Positions 51,579-61,347 of a stretch of DNA of 64,000 nucleotides are shown in pieces. This DNA is from Thalassobius sp. I31.1 (GTDB lineage Bacteria > Pseudomonadota > Alphaproteobacteria > Rhodobacterales > Rhodobacteraceae), in NCBI RefSeq assembly GCF_003031585.1, contig NZ_PWAA01000022.1:124001-188000 (forward strand), in the 5' to 3' direction. Below the pieces are notes generated by a model. It was not told where the DNA came from and did no database searches. It saw nothing but the letters and a program-made list of their open reading frames with translations. Positions within the stretch are counted from its first letter, which is position 1. Each line of letters starts with the position of its first letter. The translations under genes and the position numbers were made by a program.

Positions 51579-53191
51579 TATGCGGTTTCCTTTATGTCGG
51601 CGGAAATATCTTCGGGCAGACGCGGGGCGGCTGCGATCAGGGCTTTGGTGTAGGGGTGTTGGGGGTCGTCAAAAACAGACTCTGTTTCTCCCTTTTCGAC
51701 GATTTCCCCGGCTTTCATCACCAACACCCGGTCGGTGATTGTGCGCACAACGGACAGGTCGTGCGAGATGAACAGATAGGTCAGCCCGTGTTTTTCAGAC
51801 AGCTCTGCCAGAAGGTCCAGCACCTGGGCGCGGACAGATACATCAAGGGCAGAAACGGCTTCGTCCAGAATGATCAGATCGGGGCGGGTGATCAGGGCGC
51901 GGGCAATGGCGATGCGCTGCCGTTGACCGCCGGAAAATTCGTGGATGTATTTGTGTTTGTCGTTCGGTGTCAGGCCAACGGAAATCAGGGCCTGATCGAC
52001 GGCGGTTTCAAAGGCAAGGCCCGTCGGGGGATTGTCCAGCAGATGGAAAGGTTCGGTGATCAGGCGGGCAACTTTCCAGCGCGGATTGAAAGATCCGTAG
52101 GGATCCTGAAACACCACCTGCATTTTGCGCCGGGCCATCGGGTTGACTCCGCCTTCTGTAAACAGTGGCGCGCCATCAAGGATAATTTCACCGCCCTGAA
52201 TGGCCTCAAGGCCCAGAATTGCCCGTGTTAGGGTCGATTTTCCGCAACCGGATTCACCCACAAGGCCCAGGCTTTCACCGCGCCGGATCTCAAAGCTGAC
52301 GTCATTCACTGCGCGGAATTTCCCGGGTGCTGCGAATAGTTTTTCACGCGGCAAGGTGTAATCCCGGATCAAGTCTTTGACCTGCAGAAGCGGGGGGGCT
52401 TTTAGTGGCGCGTTGCGATCCGGCTGGTGGGAGGATGCTTCAAACAACGCCTTGGTATAAGGGTGCTGCATGTCTTTATACAGGGTCGCGGCGGGGCCTT
52501 CCTCGACCACTTCGCCGTCTTTCATAATCACGATGTGGTCGGCCATATCGGACACCACGGCCAGATCATGGGTGATCATCATCAGACCCATATTGTCTTC
52601 CGTCACCAGCCGTTTCAGCAGGGTCAGAATTTCGGCCTGTGTGGTGACATCCAGCGCGGTTGTCGGTTCATCCGCGATCAGAAGTTTTGGGTGGCGCGCA
52701 ATCGCCATGGCAATAACCACGCGCTGCCGCTGGCCGCCGGACATTTCATGCGGATAGCGGGTGAGGGGAAAGCGATCTTCGGGCAGCTCGCACCGATCCA
52801 GCGCTTCGCGGGCGCGGGCCAGGGCCTCGGTTTTTCTGACGCTGGGTTCGTGAATGCGGATGATTTCTGCCACCTGATCACCGATGTTTTTCACCGGGTT
52901 CAGCGCCGTCATGGGTTCTTGAAACACCATGCCCACATCATTGCCACGGATCGCGCAAAGGTCAGATTCGGATGCGTTCAGAATGTCGGTGTCTGCCAGA
53001 GTGATCGCACCCGTGCAGGTCGCGGCATCGGGCAGCAGTTGCATCACGGAAAAGGCGGTCATGGATTTGCCAGACCCGCTTTCGCCAATCACGCCCAGGA
53101 TCTCACCGGGGGCAACAGACATGGACACATCCCGCAGGATCTCAACCGCGCCGATTTTCATGGACAGGTTTTCGATGGTCAGAAGGGTCAT
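51578..53191 (-). CDS. Fused dipeptide-type ABC transporter ATPase (DppD-DppF)
   Basis: A 537-residue protein containing two ABC ATPase modules. Walker A GESGSGKS is at about 36-43 and GESGCGKS near residue 316; each half has SGGQRQR and LIxDE. Oligopeptide-family linker regions (HPYTKAL) end each half. It energises import through the two permeases encoded upstream, as in GsiA- or YejF-type systems. Overlaps of 4 bp and 1 bp bind it tightly to its neighbours. Confidence 0.95.
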   Translation of the reverse strand: MTLLTIENLSMKIGAVEILRDVSMSVAPGEILGVIGESGSGKSMTAFSVMQLLPDAATCTGAITLADTDILNASESDLCAIRGNDVGMVFQEPMTALNPVKNIGDQVAEIIRIHEPSVRKTEALARAREALDRCELPEDRFPLTRYPHEMSGGQRQRVVIAMAIARHPKLLIADEPTTALDVTTQAEILTLLKRLVTEDNMGLMMITHDLAVVSDMADHIVIMKDGEVVEEGPAATLYKDMQHPYTKALFEASSHQPDRNAPLKAPPLLQVKDLIRDYTLPREKLFAAPGKFRAVNDVSFEIRRGESLGLVGESGCGKSTLTRAILGLEAIQGGEIILDGAPLFTEGGVNPMARRKMQVVFQDPYGSFNPRWKVARLITEPFHLLDNPPTGLAFETAVDQALISVGLTPNDKHKYIHEFSGGQRQRIAIARALITRPDLIILDEAVSALDVSVRAQVLDLLAELSEKHGLTYLFISHDLSVVRTITDRVLVMKAGEIVEKGETESVFDDPQHPYTKALIAAAPRLPEDISADIKETA

Positions 53192-54021
53192 GTGCGGGCC
53201 TTTCTGACTTTGGGGTCAAAGATATCGCGCAATCCATCGCCCATCAGGTTCAGCCCCAGCACGGTAAACAGGATCGCAAGCCCCGGAAACAGGGCCAGGG
53301 TTGGCGTGCTGTAAATCAGTGTCTGACTTTCCGCGAGCATCCTTCCCCAGCTTGGCATGGGCGGTTGCACACCAAGGCCAACAAAGGACAGGCCTGCCTC
53401 GGCCAGGATGCCCAGAGAAAACTGAATGGTGCCCTGAACAATCAGCAGGTTCATGACATTGGGCAGGATGTGTTCGACCGAAATGCGCGTCGGGGTTTTG
53501 CCAGCAACACGGGCGGCAAGGATGTAATCCCGTTCCCAAAGGGACAGCGCGCCGCCCCGGGTGATCCGGGCGAAGACCGGGATGTTGAAAATGCCGATGG
53601 CGATGATGGCGTTGACCGCAGAGGCCCCGAAAATTGCGGTGATCAGAATGGCGATCACAAGCGATGGGAAGGCAAAGACAAGATCATTGCCGCGCATGAT
53701 GACTTCATCCCAGAAGCTGCCCTTCTTTGCGGCGGCGGCCAGGCCAAGGGGCACGCCGATCACCATGCCGATGCCGACCGCCACCAGGGCAACCGCGATA
53801 GAGACCCGCGCGCCGACCATGATCATCGACAGCACGTCACGCCCATATTGATCAGTGCCCAGCACATAGGGCCAGGCAGGAGTGCGCAGTTTGTTGGGGA
53901 TATCCACGCCGTCGATCGCGTAAGGCGTCCAGGCGAAGCTGATCAGGGCGGCAAGCGCGAAGATCAGGATCAGGATAAGGCCCAGGGTGAAATTGCGGGA
54001 TTGCAGTAGGGTACGGATCAT
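53188..54021 (-). CDS. Peptide ABC transporter permease (DppC type)
   Basis: A 277-residue inner-membrane permease of the OppC/DppC family with about six transmembrane helices. LGTDQYGRDVLSMIMVGARVSI near residues 55-75 and the EAA loop (AARVAGKTPTRISVEHILPNV) near 170-190 are diagnostic. It overlaps both flanking genes by 4 bp. Confidence 0.95.
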   Translation of the reverse strand: MIRTLLQSRNFTLGLILILIFALAALISFAWTPYAIDGVDIPNKLRTPAWPYVLGTDQYGRDVLSMIMVGARVSIAVALVAVGIGMVIGVPLGLAAAAKKGSFWDEVIMRGNDLVFAFPSLVIAILITAIFGASAVNAIIAIGIFNIPVFARITRGGALSLWERDYILAARVAGKTPTRISVEHILPNVMNLLIVQGTIQFSLGILAEAGLSFVGLGVQPPMPSWGRMLAESQTLIYSTPTLALFPGLAILFTVLGLNLMGDGLRDIFDPKVRKART

Positions 54022-54968
54022 GTGCGGGCCCTCCGCAGGCGGGGGTCGGCCAGGCCATAGGCCAGGTCCACCGCGAAATTCACAAGGATCACGGCGAAGA
54101 CCAGCAGCATGACAACACTTTCCACCACGATCAGATCGCGTTGGGTGATCGCCTGGAAAATCAGCTGACCAAGGCCGGGCAGGAAGAAGACTTTTTCAAT
54201 GATAATGCCACCGGCCAGAAGGAAGGCGAATTGCAGCCCGATGATCGTCAGAACCGGGATCAGCGCATTGCGCAGGGCATGTCGCCACAGGGCCTGCCTG
54301 CGGGTGAGGCCCTTGGCGCGGGCGGTGCGGATGTAATCCTCAGACAATGTATCCAGCAGGGAAGATCGCATCACACGCGCAAGGATCGACGCCTGCGGCA
54401 GGGCAAGGGCGATGGCGGGCAGGGTCAGGGCTTTCATCGCTGCGAAAAATCCGGCGTCCCAGCCGGGAAAACCACCGGCAGAGAACCAGCCAAGGTTAAT
54501 CGCAAAGACCACCACCATCAGCATAGCGAACCAAAAATTCGGGATCGCAACGCCCAGCTGTGTGACGCCCATGACCGACACATCCGCAACAGATCCGCGC
54601 CGGGTGGCGGCGATGATGCCGGCGGGAAAGGCGATCAGCGTCGACATGGTTAGGGCATACAGCGCCAGCGGCAGGGAAATCACCATACGTTCCGCGATCA
54701 TATCAGAGACCGGGGTGCGATAGGTGTAAGACGTACCAAAATCTCCCTGCACCATTCCGGTGACCCAGGTGAAATAGCGTTCCCACAGAGACACATTCAG
54801 GCCAAGCTGTTCGCGCAGCGCCAGGATCGTATCTTCCTGCGCATTGATGCCCAGCATGAAAGATGCGGGATCACCGGGCACGATCTCCACGGCGGCAAAA
54901 ATGACAAGGCTTGCGATGATCAGGCTGATCACAAGCGCCTGCAGGCGTTTCAGAATATATCGGAACAT
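54018..54968 (-). CDS. Peptide ABC transporter permease (DppB type)
   Basis: A 316-residue inner-membrane permease of the OppB/DppB family. It begins FRYILKRLQALVISLIIASLVIF, contains MVQGDFGTSYTYRTPVSDMI near residues 91-110 and the EAA loop DYIRTARAKGLTRRQALWRHALRNALIP. It lies 55 bp after the substrate-binding protein gene. Confidence 0.95.
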   Translation of the reverse strand: MFRYILKRLQALVISLIIASLVIFAAVEIVPGDPASFMLGINAQEDTILALREQLGLNVSLWERYFTWVTGMVQGDFGTSYTYRTPVSDMIAERMVISLPLALYALTMSTLIAFPAGIIAATRRGSVADVSVMGVTQLGVAIPNFWFAMLMVVVFAINLGWFSAGGFPGWDAGFFAAMKALTLPAIALALPQASILARVMRSSLLDTLSEDYIRTARAKGLTRRQALWRHALRNALIPVLTIIGLQFAFLLAGGIIIEKVFFLPGLGQLIFQAITQRDLIVVESVVMLLVFAVILVNFAVDLAYGLADPRLRRART

Positions 54969-55023
54969 GTCTTACCCGGGGATCAGGCCCCGGCAGGTGT
55001 ATCCCGCCGGGGAAGGTTGTGTA

Positions 55024-56514
55024 TCAGTCCGTCCAGCGTACGCCGGTCAGGTCGGTGGCCTGCGTTGGCGCATTCGCCCAGAGACCTTCGATCTTCGCAT
55101 TGGCAACAGACAGAGACGCCAGCTGGAACAGATACCCATTCACGTAATCATCCGCGATGGTCTGTTGTGCGATGGCGATCATCTCGCTGCGTTTCGCCGG
55201 ATCGGTTTCCGCTGTCAGCGTATCCATCAGGGCCTGGAATTCCGCGTTGTCATACTGGAAGTAATATTCCGGCCGCGCGTAAATCCCGATGTCGAAAGGT
55301 TCGGTGTGGCTGACGATGGTCAGGCCGAAATCTTTGCCGCGAAAGACCTCTTCCAGCCATTGCGCCCATTCCAGATTGGTGATCTCGGTTTCAATCCCGA
55401 CCTCGCGCAGTTGGGCTGCGATGATTTCACCGCCACGACGGGCGTAAGAGGGGGGCGGCAGTTTCAGGGTGGTGGTGAACCCGTCTGCAAAACCCGCCTC
55501 TGCGAGCAGGGCGCGGGCTTTTTCCGGGTCGTATTGTGAATTGCCGGTCAGATCGACGTAATCCGGGTTGTGTGGTGCAAAATGGGTGCCAATCTGTGTG
55601 CCATAGCCAAACATCGCGCCGTCAATAATAGCCTGACGATCAATCGCATGGGCCAGGGCCTGGCGCACCTTTACGTTGTCAAAGGGCGGCATCTTGTTGT
55701 TGGTGGACAGGATTGTTTCACCTTCGGTCGAACCAACAAGCACCTGAAAGCGCGGGTCTGCTTCAAACAGGTTCAGGTTTTCGGGGGCCGGGAAGCCAGA
55801 AAACGCATCCACGTCACCCGCCATCATCGCATTCAGCGCGGCGGAAGGTTCAGAGATGAACTTAAACGTCGCGCTTTCCAGCGCAGGCGCGTCGCCCCAA
55901 TAGGCGTCATTGCGCAGAATGGTGATCGCATCGCCCTGCACCCAGTTGGCAAAGGTAAATGCACCAGTGCCCACGGGTTTGGTTGTGATGTTCTCAATGC
56001 TTTCCGGCGCAACAATCACCGCGTCCCCCCAGGCCAGATTAAACAGGAAGTTCCCGTTTGGAGCGGTCAGGGTGATTTTGACGGTATGCGGATCGACGGC
56101 TTCAACCGATGCGATGCCTTCAAACAGTGCCTTTTGTGCGTTGGTGCTGTCTTCTGCGCGGGCACGATCCAGGCTGAAGACCACGTCGGTTGCCTCAAAA
56201 TCGGTGCCGTCGTGAAACTTTACGTCCTGGCGCAGGTTAAACGTCCAGGTCAGACCGTCTTCAGAAATCTCCCAGCTGTCGGCGAGGCCCGGGTTGACGG
56301 ACCCATCCGGGCCGAACCGCGTCAGGCCTTCGAAGATATTGGAATAGACCACCTGATCAATCGCACCCGCAGCGGCGCTTGTCGGATCCAGATGTGGTGG
56401 CTCCAGTTGCAGACCGATGGTCAGATCGGTCTGGGCCGCAAATGCCCCGCCTGCGATCAGCGCTGCAAATGAAGCAGCGGCGGTAACTTTGGTGAACATC
56501 CCCGAATATCTCAT
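55024..56514 (-). CDS. Peptide ABC transporter substrate-binding protein
   Basis: A 496-residue periplasmic binding protein of the SBP_bac_5 (DppA/OppA) family with a signal peptide ending GGAFA. Hallmarks are LEPPHLDPTSAAAGAIDQVVYSNIFEGL near residue 37-65 of the precursor and DDVVFS-like ATDVVFSLDRA. The start at 56514 (MRYSGMFTK) has GGGAG in front. It is the first gene of the operon with the two permeases, the fused ATPase, aldehyde dehydrogenase, SDR and S58 peptidase. The ligand is not known; the operon enzymes suggest a small amide or peptide. Confidence 0.93.
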   Translation of the reverse strand: MRYSGMFTKVTAAASFAALIAGGAFAAQTDLTIGLQLEPPHLDPTSAAAGAIDQVVYSNIFEGLTRFGPDGSVNPGLADSWEISEDGLTWTFNLRQDVKFHDGTDFEATDVVFSLDRARAEDSTNAQKALFEGIASVEAVDPHTVKITLTAPNGNFLFNLAWGDAVIVAPESIENITTKPVGTGAFTFANWVQGDAITILRNDAYWGDAPALESATFKFISEPSAALNAMMAGDVDAFSGFPAPENLNLFEADPRFQVLVGSTEGETILSTNNKMPPFDNVKVRQALAHAIDRQAIIDGAMFGYGTQIGTHFAPHNPDYVDLTGNSQYDPEKARALLAEAGFADGFTTTLKLPPPSYARRGGEIIAAQLREVGIETEITNLEWAQWLEEVFRGKDFGLTIVSHTEPFDIGIYARPEYYFQYDNAEFQALMDTLTAETDPAKRSEMIAIAQQTIADDYVNGYLFQLASLSVANAKIEGLWANAPTQATDLTGVRWTD

Positions 56515-56604
56515 TGTTATCTCCCTCTGTTCTGCACGTAGTCTTGTTGTGAAAACGATCTGGCGCAAGCTCTGTGAACGTTCCCTTGCGTCTTATTCTG
56601 AATA

Positions 56605-56622
56605 TACCGTAGAAATACGGTG
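56605..56622. promoter_or_regulatory. Paired TACSGTA elements in the divergent transporter/panB promoter
   Basis: TACCGTA (56605-56611) and TACGGTG (56616-56622) lie 11 bp centre to centre. They form the inverted repeat ACCGTA-GAAA-TACGGT. The same pairing and spacing occur at 59737-59754 before the PAS-LuxR gene. It lies about 91 bp upstream of the substrate-binding protein and about 51 bp upstream of panB. Confidence 0.6.
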
Positions 56623-56672
56623 TGTGTCCTGTTATATGATTTCTGCAACGCAGCGAATGACAGGACCCCGTG

Positions 56673-57503
56673 ATGAGCGCCACTGCCAGAAAAACCGCCC
56701 CGCTTCCTGATGATATCCGGGCGCGCAAAGGGGGTGAACCGCTGGTCAGCCTGACCGCTTACACCACCCTAATGGCGCAAATGATGGATGAACACTGCGA
56801 CTTTGTCCTGGTGGGCGATAGCGTTGGTATGGTGTTGCACGGGCTGCCGTCGACCCTGGGTGTCACGATGGAAATGATGATTCTGCATGGTCAGGCCGTG
56901 GCGCGTGGATTGCGCCAGGCGATGATGGTGATCGACATGCCGTTCGGCAGTTATGAAGAAAGCCCGCAGCAGGCATTCCACAATGCCGCCCGTCTGATGG
57001 CGGAAACCGGTGCGGGGGCTGTGAAGCTGGAAGGTGGCGTGCATATGGCGGAAACCATCGCGTTTCTGGTGGCGCGCGGCATTCCTGTCATGGCGCATGT
57101 CGGCCTGACGCCGCAGTCGATCAACACGCTGGGCGGATATAAGGTGCAGGGGCGCGATGACGCGGGCGCTGCCCTGATGGCGGATGCGCAAGCGGTGGCT
57201 GATGCTGGTGCATTTGCCGTGGTGCTTGAGAAAGTTCCGGCCAATCTTGCCGACCAGATCACGGCAGAGGTGGATATTCCGACGATTGGGATCGGGGCGT
57301 CTGCGGGCTGTGACGGGCAGATCCTGGTGGTGGATGACATGCTGGGCCTGTTCACGGCCTTTAAGGCGAAATTTGTGAAGAGATATGCAGAACTTGGCAA
57401 AGAAGGTGAGGCTTCGATTGCCAGATACGCCCGGGAAGTGCGCACGCGCAGCTTCCCGGGACCGGAGCATATCTTTGCGGATCAGGCGCCCGGAAAAGGA
57501 TGA
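56673..57503 (+). CDS. panB: 3-methyl-2-oxobutanoate hydroxymethyltransferase
   Basis: A 276-residue first enzyme of pantothenate synthesis (ketopantoate formation with methylene-tetrahydrofolate). [11 protein letters not shown] near residue 46, [13 protein letters not shown] near 88, AVKLEGG near 116, [20 protein letters not shown] near 139 and the [22 protein letters not shown] block near 208 are all standard PanB. ATG at 56673 is preferred; a GTG precedes it. It overlaps panC by 4 bp and is divergent from the transporter operon. Confidence 0.97.
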   Translation: MSATARKTAPLPDDIRARKGGEPLVSLTAYTTLMAQMMDEHCDFVLVGDSVGMVLHGLPSTLGVTMEMMILHGQAVARGLRQAMMVIDMPFGSYEESPQQAFHNAARLMAETGAGAVKLEGGVHMAETIAFLVARGIPVMAHVGLTPQSINTLGGYKVQGRDDAGAALMADAQAVADAGAFAVVLEKVPANLADQITAEVDIPTIGIGASAGCDGQILVVDDMLGLFTAFKAKFVKRYAELGKEGEASIARYAREVRTRSFPGPEHIFADQAPGKG

Positions 57504-58375
57504 TGGATATGACGTCACAACAGCCGCCCCGGATCATTCGCGGGCTGGATGAACTGCGTGCAATCACGCGTGCCTGGAAACGTGCGGGCGAAACCATTGG
57601 CGTTGTGCCAACCATGGGCGCGCTGCATGACGGACATCTGTCGCTGGCCCATGCGGCGCGACAGAACTGCGACCAGGTGATCGTGACGATCTTTGTCAAT
57701 CCAAAGCAATTCAACAACCCGGAAGATCTGGAAAACTACCCCCGCACGGAAGACGATGATGCCCGCAAGCTTGCCCCGATCGGGGTTGATTTGATCTGGG
57801 TTCCCGACGGGGAACAGATGTATCCCCCTGATTTTGCGACGAATGTGTCTGTCGGTGGCATCACAGATGTCATGGAAGGGGCGCATCGCCCTGGGCATTT
57901 TGACGGGGTTGCGACCGTGGTTGCAAAGCTGTTTTTGCAGACCGCAGCGGATCATGCGTTTTTTGGGGAAAAGGATTTTCAACAGTTGATGATCGTCACC
58001 CGTATGGCGCGGGATCTGGACATTGATATTGAAGTCGTCGGTTGCCCGACCGTACGCGAGGACACCGGCCTCGCCATGTCGTCGCGTAATCTGTTGCTGT
58101 CTGACCGTGCCATGATGAAGGCCGCAACCCTGTATGAGGTGATGACTGATACGGTTGCCGCGCTGGCAGAGGGTGCTGAATTTTCCGCGTTGCAGGATGC
58201 CGCGAAGGCCCGGCTGCGCGCGGCTGATTTCACTGAGATTGAGTATTTCGAGATCCGCGCGCGGGATGATTTTGCCCCCCTCACGACCCCGACCCGCCCG
58301 GCCCGCCTGTTTGCGGCGGCCTGGATGGCGGGGGTGCGGCTGATCGACAATATCGACGTGCCTGTGAAGGGGTAA
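57500..58375 (+). CDS. panC: Pantoate--beta-alanine ligase
   Basis: A 291-residue enzyme that joins pantoate and beta-alanine with ATP. The nucleotide-binding [14 protein letters not shown] (HIGH-type motif), [33 protein letters not shown] and [11 protein letters not shown] are complete, as is the KMSKS-like MSSRNLLL. It is translated directly after panB. Beta-alanine could be supplied by the S58 peptidase operon next door (inference). It converges on the M20 gene with 15 bp between. Confidence 0.97.
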   Translation: MMDMTSQQPPRIIRGLDELRAITRAWKRAGETIGVVPTMGALHDGHLSLAHAARQNCDQVIVTIFVNPKQFNNPEDLENYPRTEDDDARKLAPIGVDLIWVPDGEQMYPPDFATNVSVGGITDVMEGAHRPGHFDGVATVVAKLFLQTAADHAFFGEKDFQQLMIVTRMARDLDIDIEVVGCPTVREDTGLAMSSRNLLLSDRAMMKAATLYEVMTDTVAALAEGAEFSALQDAAKARLRAADFTEIEYFEIRARDDFAPLTTPTRPARLFAAAWMAGVRLIDNIDVPVKG

Positions 58376-58390
58376 GTGCGCTTTCATGTG

Positions 58391-59689
58391 TTAATCGGGA
58401 CGCGGCAGTAATTCAGCAAGCGATTGCGCCATGACGCGCGCGCTTTCGATCATGTCATCGACGCCGATGTATTCATCCGGCTTATGGGCCAGTTCCAGAA
58501 TGCCCGGCCCGTAAGCGATGCAGTTCTTCAGCTTGCCGATGCGATCGATGTGTTTCTGATCATAGGTGCCGGGGGACACCACATATTCGGCCTCTTTCCC
58601 CATCACGTCTGAAATCGCGCGGGATACGGTTTCGACCACGGGCGCGTTTTTCTCTGTCATCGTCGGCAGAACCCGGTGCATTTCGCGGATGTCATAGCGG
58701 AAGTTTTCACGTTTGCCCGCGACCTTATCCAGCACATCGGTGATTTCGCGCTGCACATCATTGATGTCTTCCTCAATCAGGAAGCGCCGATCAACGATCA
58801 TCTTGCAACTGTCGGGCACACAGGGCGACGGCAGGCCGGTGAAGTCAGCGGGTTGTTCGGCCTGACCGCCGTGGATCGAATTGATATTCATCGTTGATTG
58901 CCGCGCGCCGACGGGCACCACGGGCATATCGGTGCGTTTCTCAGCCAGGGCGGGAAACAGGGTTTCTTCCATTTCATTCACCACGGCCCCCATATGGCGC
59001 ACGGCGCAATCGCCGAGGAAGGGCATGGATCCATGGGCGATTTCGCCATGGGTTTCGATTTCTGCCCACCAGACGCCGCGATGGCCCAGGCAGATACGAT
59101 CCTTTTGCAGGGGTTCGGGGATGATGACATGTTGCACACGTTGGGGGGTGAAAAAGCCTTTTTCCGCCAGATAGGCCACACCGCCAAAGCCACCGCTTTC
59201 CTCATCCGCTGTGCCTGAAATCTCAATCGAGCCGGCGAAATCGGGGCAGGCCGCGATGAACGCCTCTGCCGCAATGATCGAGGCCGCAAGCCCGCCTTTC
59301 ATATCACAGGCGCCGCGCCCATAGATCTTGCCGTCATGCAGTTCTGCGCCAAAGGGATCAAAGGTCCAGCCTTTGCCAACCTCGACCACATCCGTATGGC
59401 TGTTGAAATGCACGCATTCGCCGGGGTATTTGCCCTCGTATCGTGCGACCATATTCCAGCGCGGATATCTATCGCTGTCACCCGGTGTGCCGTGGGCGCG
59501 GATCATTTCGACGGAAAATCCCTGACGTTTCAGGCGGTTTTCCAGATATTCGCAGATCAGCAGATAGTTTTCACCCGGCGGGTTCAGCGTTGGAATGCGG
59601 ATCAGATCCTGGGTCAGGGCGATCAGATCTTCGCGCCGGGCTTCAATTTCCCGGGCGAGCAGATCTGCGGTTTTTTCAGTCGTGGTCAC
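58391..59689 (-). CDS. M20-family deacylase (ArgE/DapE type)
   Basis: A 432-residue metallohydrolase of the acetylornithine deacetylase/succinyl-diaminopimelate desuccinylase family. HTDVVE near residue 98, the bridging aspartate in GRGACDMKGG, the catalytic glutamate in DEESGG and a dimerisation lid around GHRGVWWAEIETHG are visible. It probably removes an acyl or carbamoyl group from an amino-acid-like compound. The start is a GTG at 59689. It shares the 89-bp intergenic region and the paired TACSGTA operator with the divergent PAS-LuxR gene. Confidence 0.9.
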   Translation of the reverse strand: MTTTEKTADLLAREIEARREDLIALTQDLIRIPTLNPPGENYLLICEYLENRLKRQGFSVEMIRAHGTPGDSDRYPRWNMVARYEGKYPGECVHFNSHTDVVEVGKGWTFDPFGAELHDGKIYGRGACDMKGGLAASIIAAEAFIAACPDFAGSIEISGTADEESGGFGGVAYLAEKGFFTPQRVQHVIIPEPLQKDRICLGHRGVWWAEIETHGEIAHGSMPFLGDCAVRHMGAVVNEMEETLFPALAEKRTDMPVVPVGARQSTMNINSIHGGQAEQPADFTGLPSPCVPDSCKMIVDRRFLIEEDINDVQREITDVLDKVAGKRENFRYDIREMHRVLPTMTEKNAPVVETVSRAISDVMGKEAEYVVSPGTYDQKHIDRIGKLKNCIAYGPGILELAHKPDEYIGVDDMIESARVMAQSLAELLPRPD

Positions 59690-59736
59690 GATTTTGTCCT
59701 GTGATAAATCCTGCTTGAAGGTTTGCGCGGAAATGG

Positions 59737-59754
59737 TACGGTATCAATACCGTA
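59737..59754. promoter_or_regulatory. Paired TACSGTA operator between M20 deacylase and PAS-LuxR genes
   Basis: TACGGTAT-CA-ATACCGTA is a perfect 8-bp inverted repeat holding two TACSGTA units 11 bp centre to centre. It lies 25-42 bp upstream of the regulator gene and 48-65 bp upstream of the deacylase start. The match with 56605-56622 suggests both belong to one regulon of the PAS-LuxR protein. Confidence 0.65.
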
Positions 59755-59778
59755 TGATCACGGCGCGGGAGGGCCGGT

Positions 59779-60333
59779 ATGGATTTAGCAACAGATGTGG
59801 ATGCACTGGCCTTTGATCTCGCGCCGATTGGCATTGTCATGACCGAAAACCGGGTGATCCGCAGTGTGAACCAGGTGTTTGCCGATCTGACCGGACGTAG
59901 CAAACCCATGCTGGTGGGCCTGTCGTTTCGCGAACTGTACGGCAGTGCGCGCGAGTTTGAGGATTTCCGCGACATTGGCCTTGAGGTGCTGAAACGTGGT
60001 GAGATTTACACGGATGAGCGTTTGCTGGCCAAGCAGGGCGGGGTGGCGACCTGGTGCCGTTTTCGCGCCCGCACTCTGACCCCGGCTGAACCGCTGGCGC
60101 GTGTTGTGATGTCCTATGCCGCGATCTCTGATGCGCCGCGTGCCATCCGCCTGACGCCGCGCGAACGCGAGGTTGTGGTGTTTCTGAGTCAGGGGAAAAC
60201 CAGCAAGGAGATCGCCAAGGCGCTGGGCCTGTCGCCGCGCACGATTGAAGACGTGCGGGCGCGGTTGCTGAAGAAGCTGGATGTGCGCAATGTGACGGAA
60301 CTTTTGTCAAAACTGTCCCGTGGTGATTTCTGA
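59779..60333 (+). CDS. PAS domain LuxR-type transcriptional regulator
   Basis: A 184-residue regulator: an N-terminal PAS domain (about 10-120; LAPIGIVMTENRVIRSVNQVFADLTG) and a C-terminal LuxR/FixJ-type helix-turn-helix (about 123-180; LTPREREVVVFLSQGKTSKEIAKALGLSPRTIEDVRARLLKKL). The PAS may sense a small ligand related to the transporter and deacylase substrates. A GGAGG ribosome site lies before the ATG. A symmetric operator lies just upstream. Confidence 0.92.
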   Translation: MDLATDVDALAFDLAPIGIVMTENRVIRSVNQVFADLTGRSKPMLVGLSFRELYGSAREFEDFRDIGLEVLKRGEIYTDERLLAKQGGVATWCRFRARTLTPAEPLARVVMSYAAISDAPRAIRLTPREREVVVFLSQGKTSKEIAKALGLSPRTIEDVRARLLKKLDVRNVTELLSKLSRGDF

Positions 60334-60342
60334 GGTGAGTGT

Positions 60343-61347
60343 ATGAAATTCGGATATTGCCCGGTTGATACGGCGGCAGGTGCCCTGCTTGCGCATAGTC
60401 TGAAGGCTGGTGATCTGCGTCTGCAAAAAGGGTGTGAACTGACGGCTTCTGACATTGCTGCGTTGAAACTGGCCGGGGTGCGCGAGGTTTCTGTCGCCCG
60501 TCCGGATGCTGGTGACATTGGTGAAGATCAGGCAGCGCTTCGGGTTGCTCAGGCGATCGCGCAGGAGGGGCTGCGCTGTGCCGCGCCTGTGCATGGGCGG
60601 GTGAACCTGATTGCAGAGCTGGATGGCGTTCTGCGCGTGGATGCGCCGGGTGTGATCGCGCTGAACCAGGTGGATGAGGCTGTGACGCTGGCGACCCTGC
60701 CGGATTATGCCCATGTGCGGGAAGGCACGCTGACGGCGACCGCCAAGATGATCCCTTATTTCATTCCGGAAGATGTGGTTGCAACGGCGGAAAAGGCGTC
60801 GGGGCTTATGTCTGTGAAACCGTTTCGTGCTTTGCGCTGGGGCCTGGTTCTGACCCGGGTTCAGGGCATGAAAGACAGCCTGCTGAGCAAAGCAGAAGAG
60901 GCAACGCGCCAAAGGGTGGAACGTCTGAACGGGCAGTTGGAACAGGTGAAAATCTGCGACCACCGGGAAGCGGACCTGATGCGGGCTTTGCGGGAAATGC
61001 AGGCGGATCATGCGCCGGATGTGTTTCTGATCCTGACAGGATCTGCCACATCGGATCGGGCGGATGTTGCCCCGGCGGGGCTGACGCAGGCAGGTGGTCA
61101 GGTGACACGGTTTGGCATGCCGGTGGATCCGGGGAACCTGCTGTTCCTTGGCGATTTCAAAGGAAAACCGGTGATCGGCCTGCCCGGCTGTGCGCGGGCT
61201 CTGGCGCTGAATGGCGCGGATTGGGTTATGGAACGGGTTGCCGCAGGGATTGAGCTGACGGATGCGGATTTCGCCGCTATGGGGCCGGGGGGGCTTTTGA
61301 AAGATACGCCGGAACGCGGCGCGCCACGTCGGGTGCGCAAAACGTGA
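60343..61347 (+). CDS. Molybdopterin-binding (MoCF-biosynthesis domain) protein
   Basis: A 334-residue protein with a MoaB/MogA-like domain in its C-terminal half: DVFLILTGSATSDRADVAPAGL near residue 227-248 followed by GMPVDPGNLLFLGDFKGKPVIGLPGCARA. The N-terminal half (LRLQKGCELTASDIAALKLAGVREV) resembles the MoeA-type lead-in. Proteins of this kind accompany molybdenum hydroxylase maturation genes. It overlaps the next gene by 4 bp and lies 9 bp after the regulator gene. No molybdoenzyme structural gene is in the window. Confidence 0.85.
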   Translation: MKFGYCPVDTAAGALLAHSLKAGDLRLQKGCELTASDIAALKLAGVREVSVARPDAGDIGEDQAALRVAQAIAQEGLRCAAPVHGRVNLIAELDGVLRVDAPGVIALNQVDEAVTLATLPDYAHVREGTLTATAKMIPYFIPEDVVATAEKASGLMSVKPFRALRWGLVLTRVQGMKDSLLSKAEEATRQRVERLNGQLEQVKICDHREADLMRALREMQADHAPDVFLILTGSATSDRADVAPAGLTQAGGQVTRFGMPVDPGNLLFLGDFKGKPVIGLPGCARALALNGADWVMERVAAGIELTDADFAAMGPGGLLKDTPERGAPRRVRKT

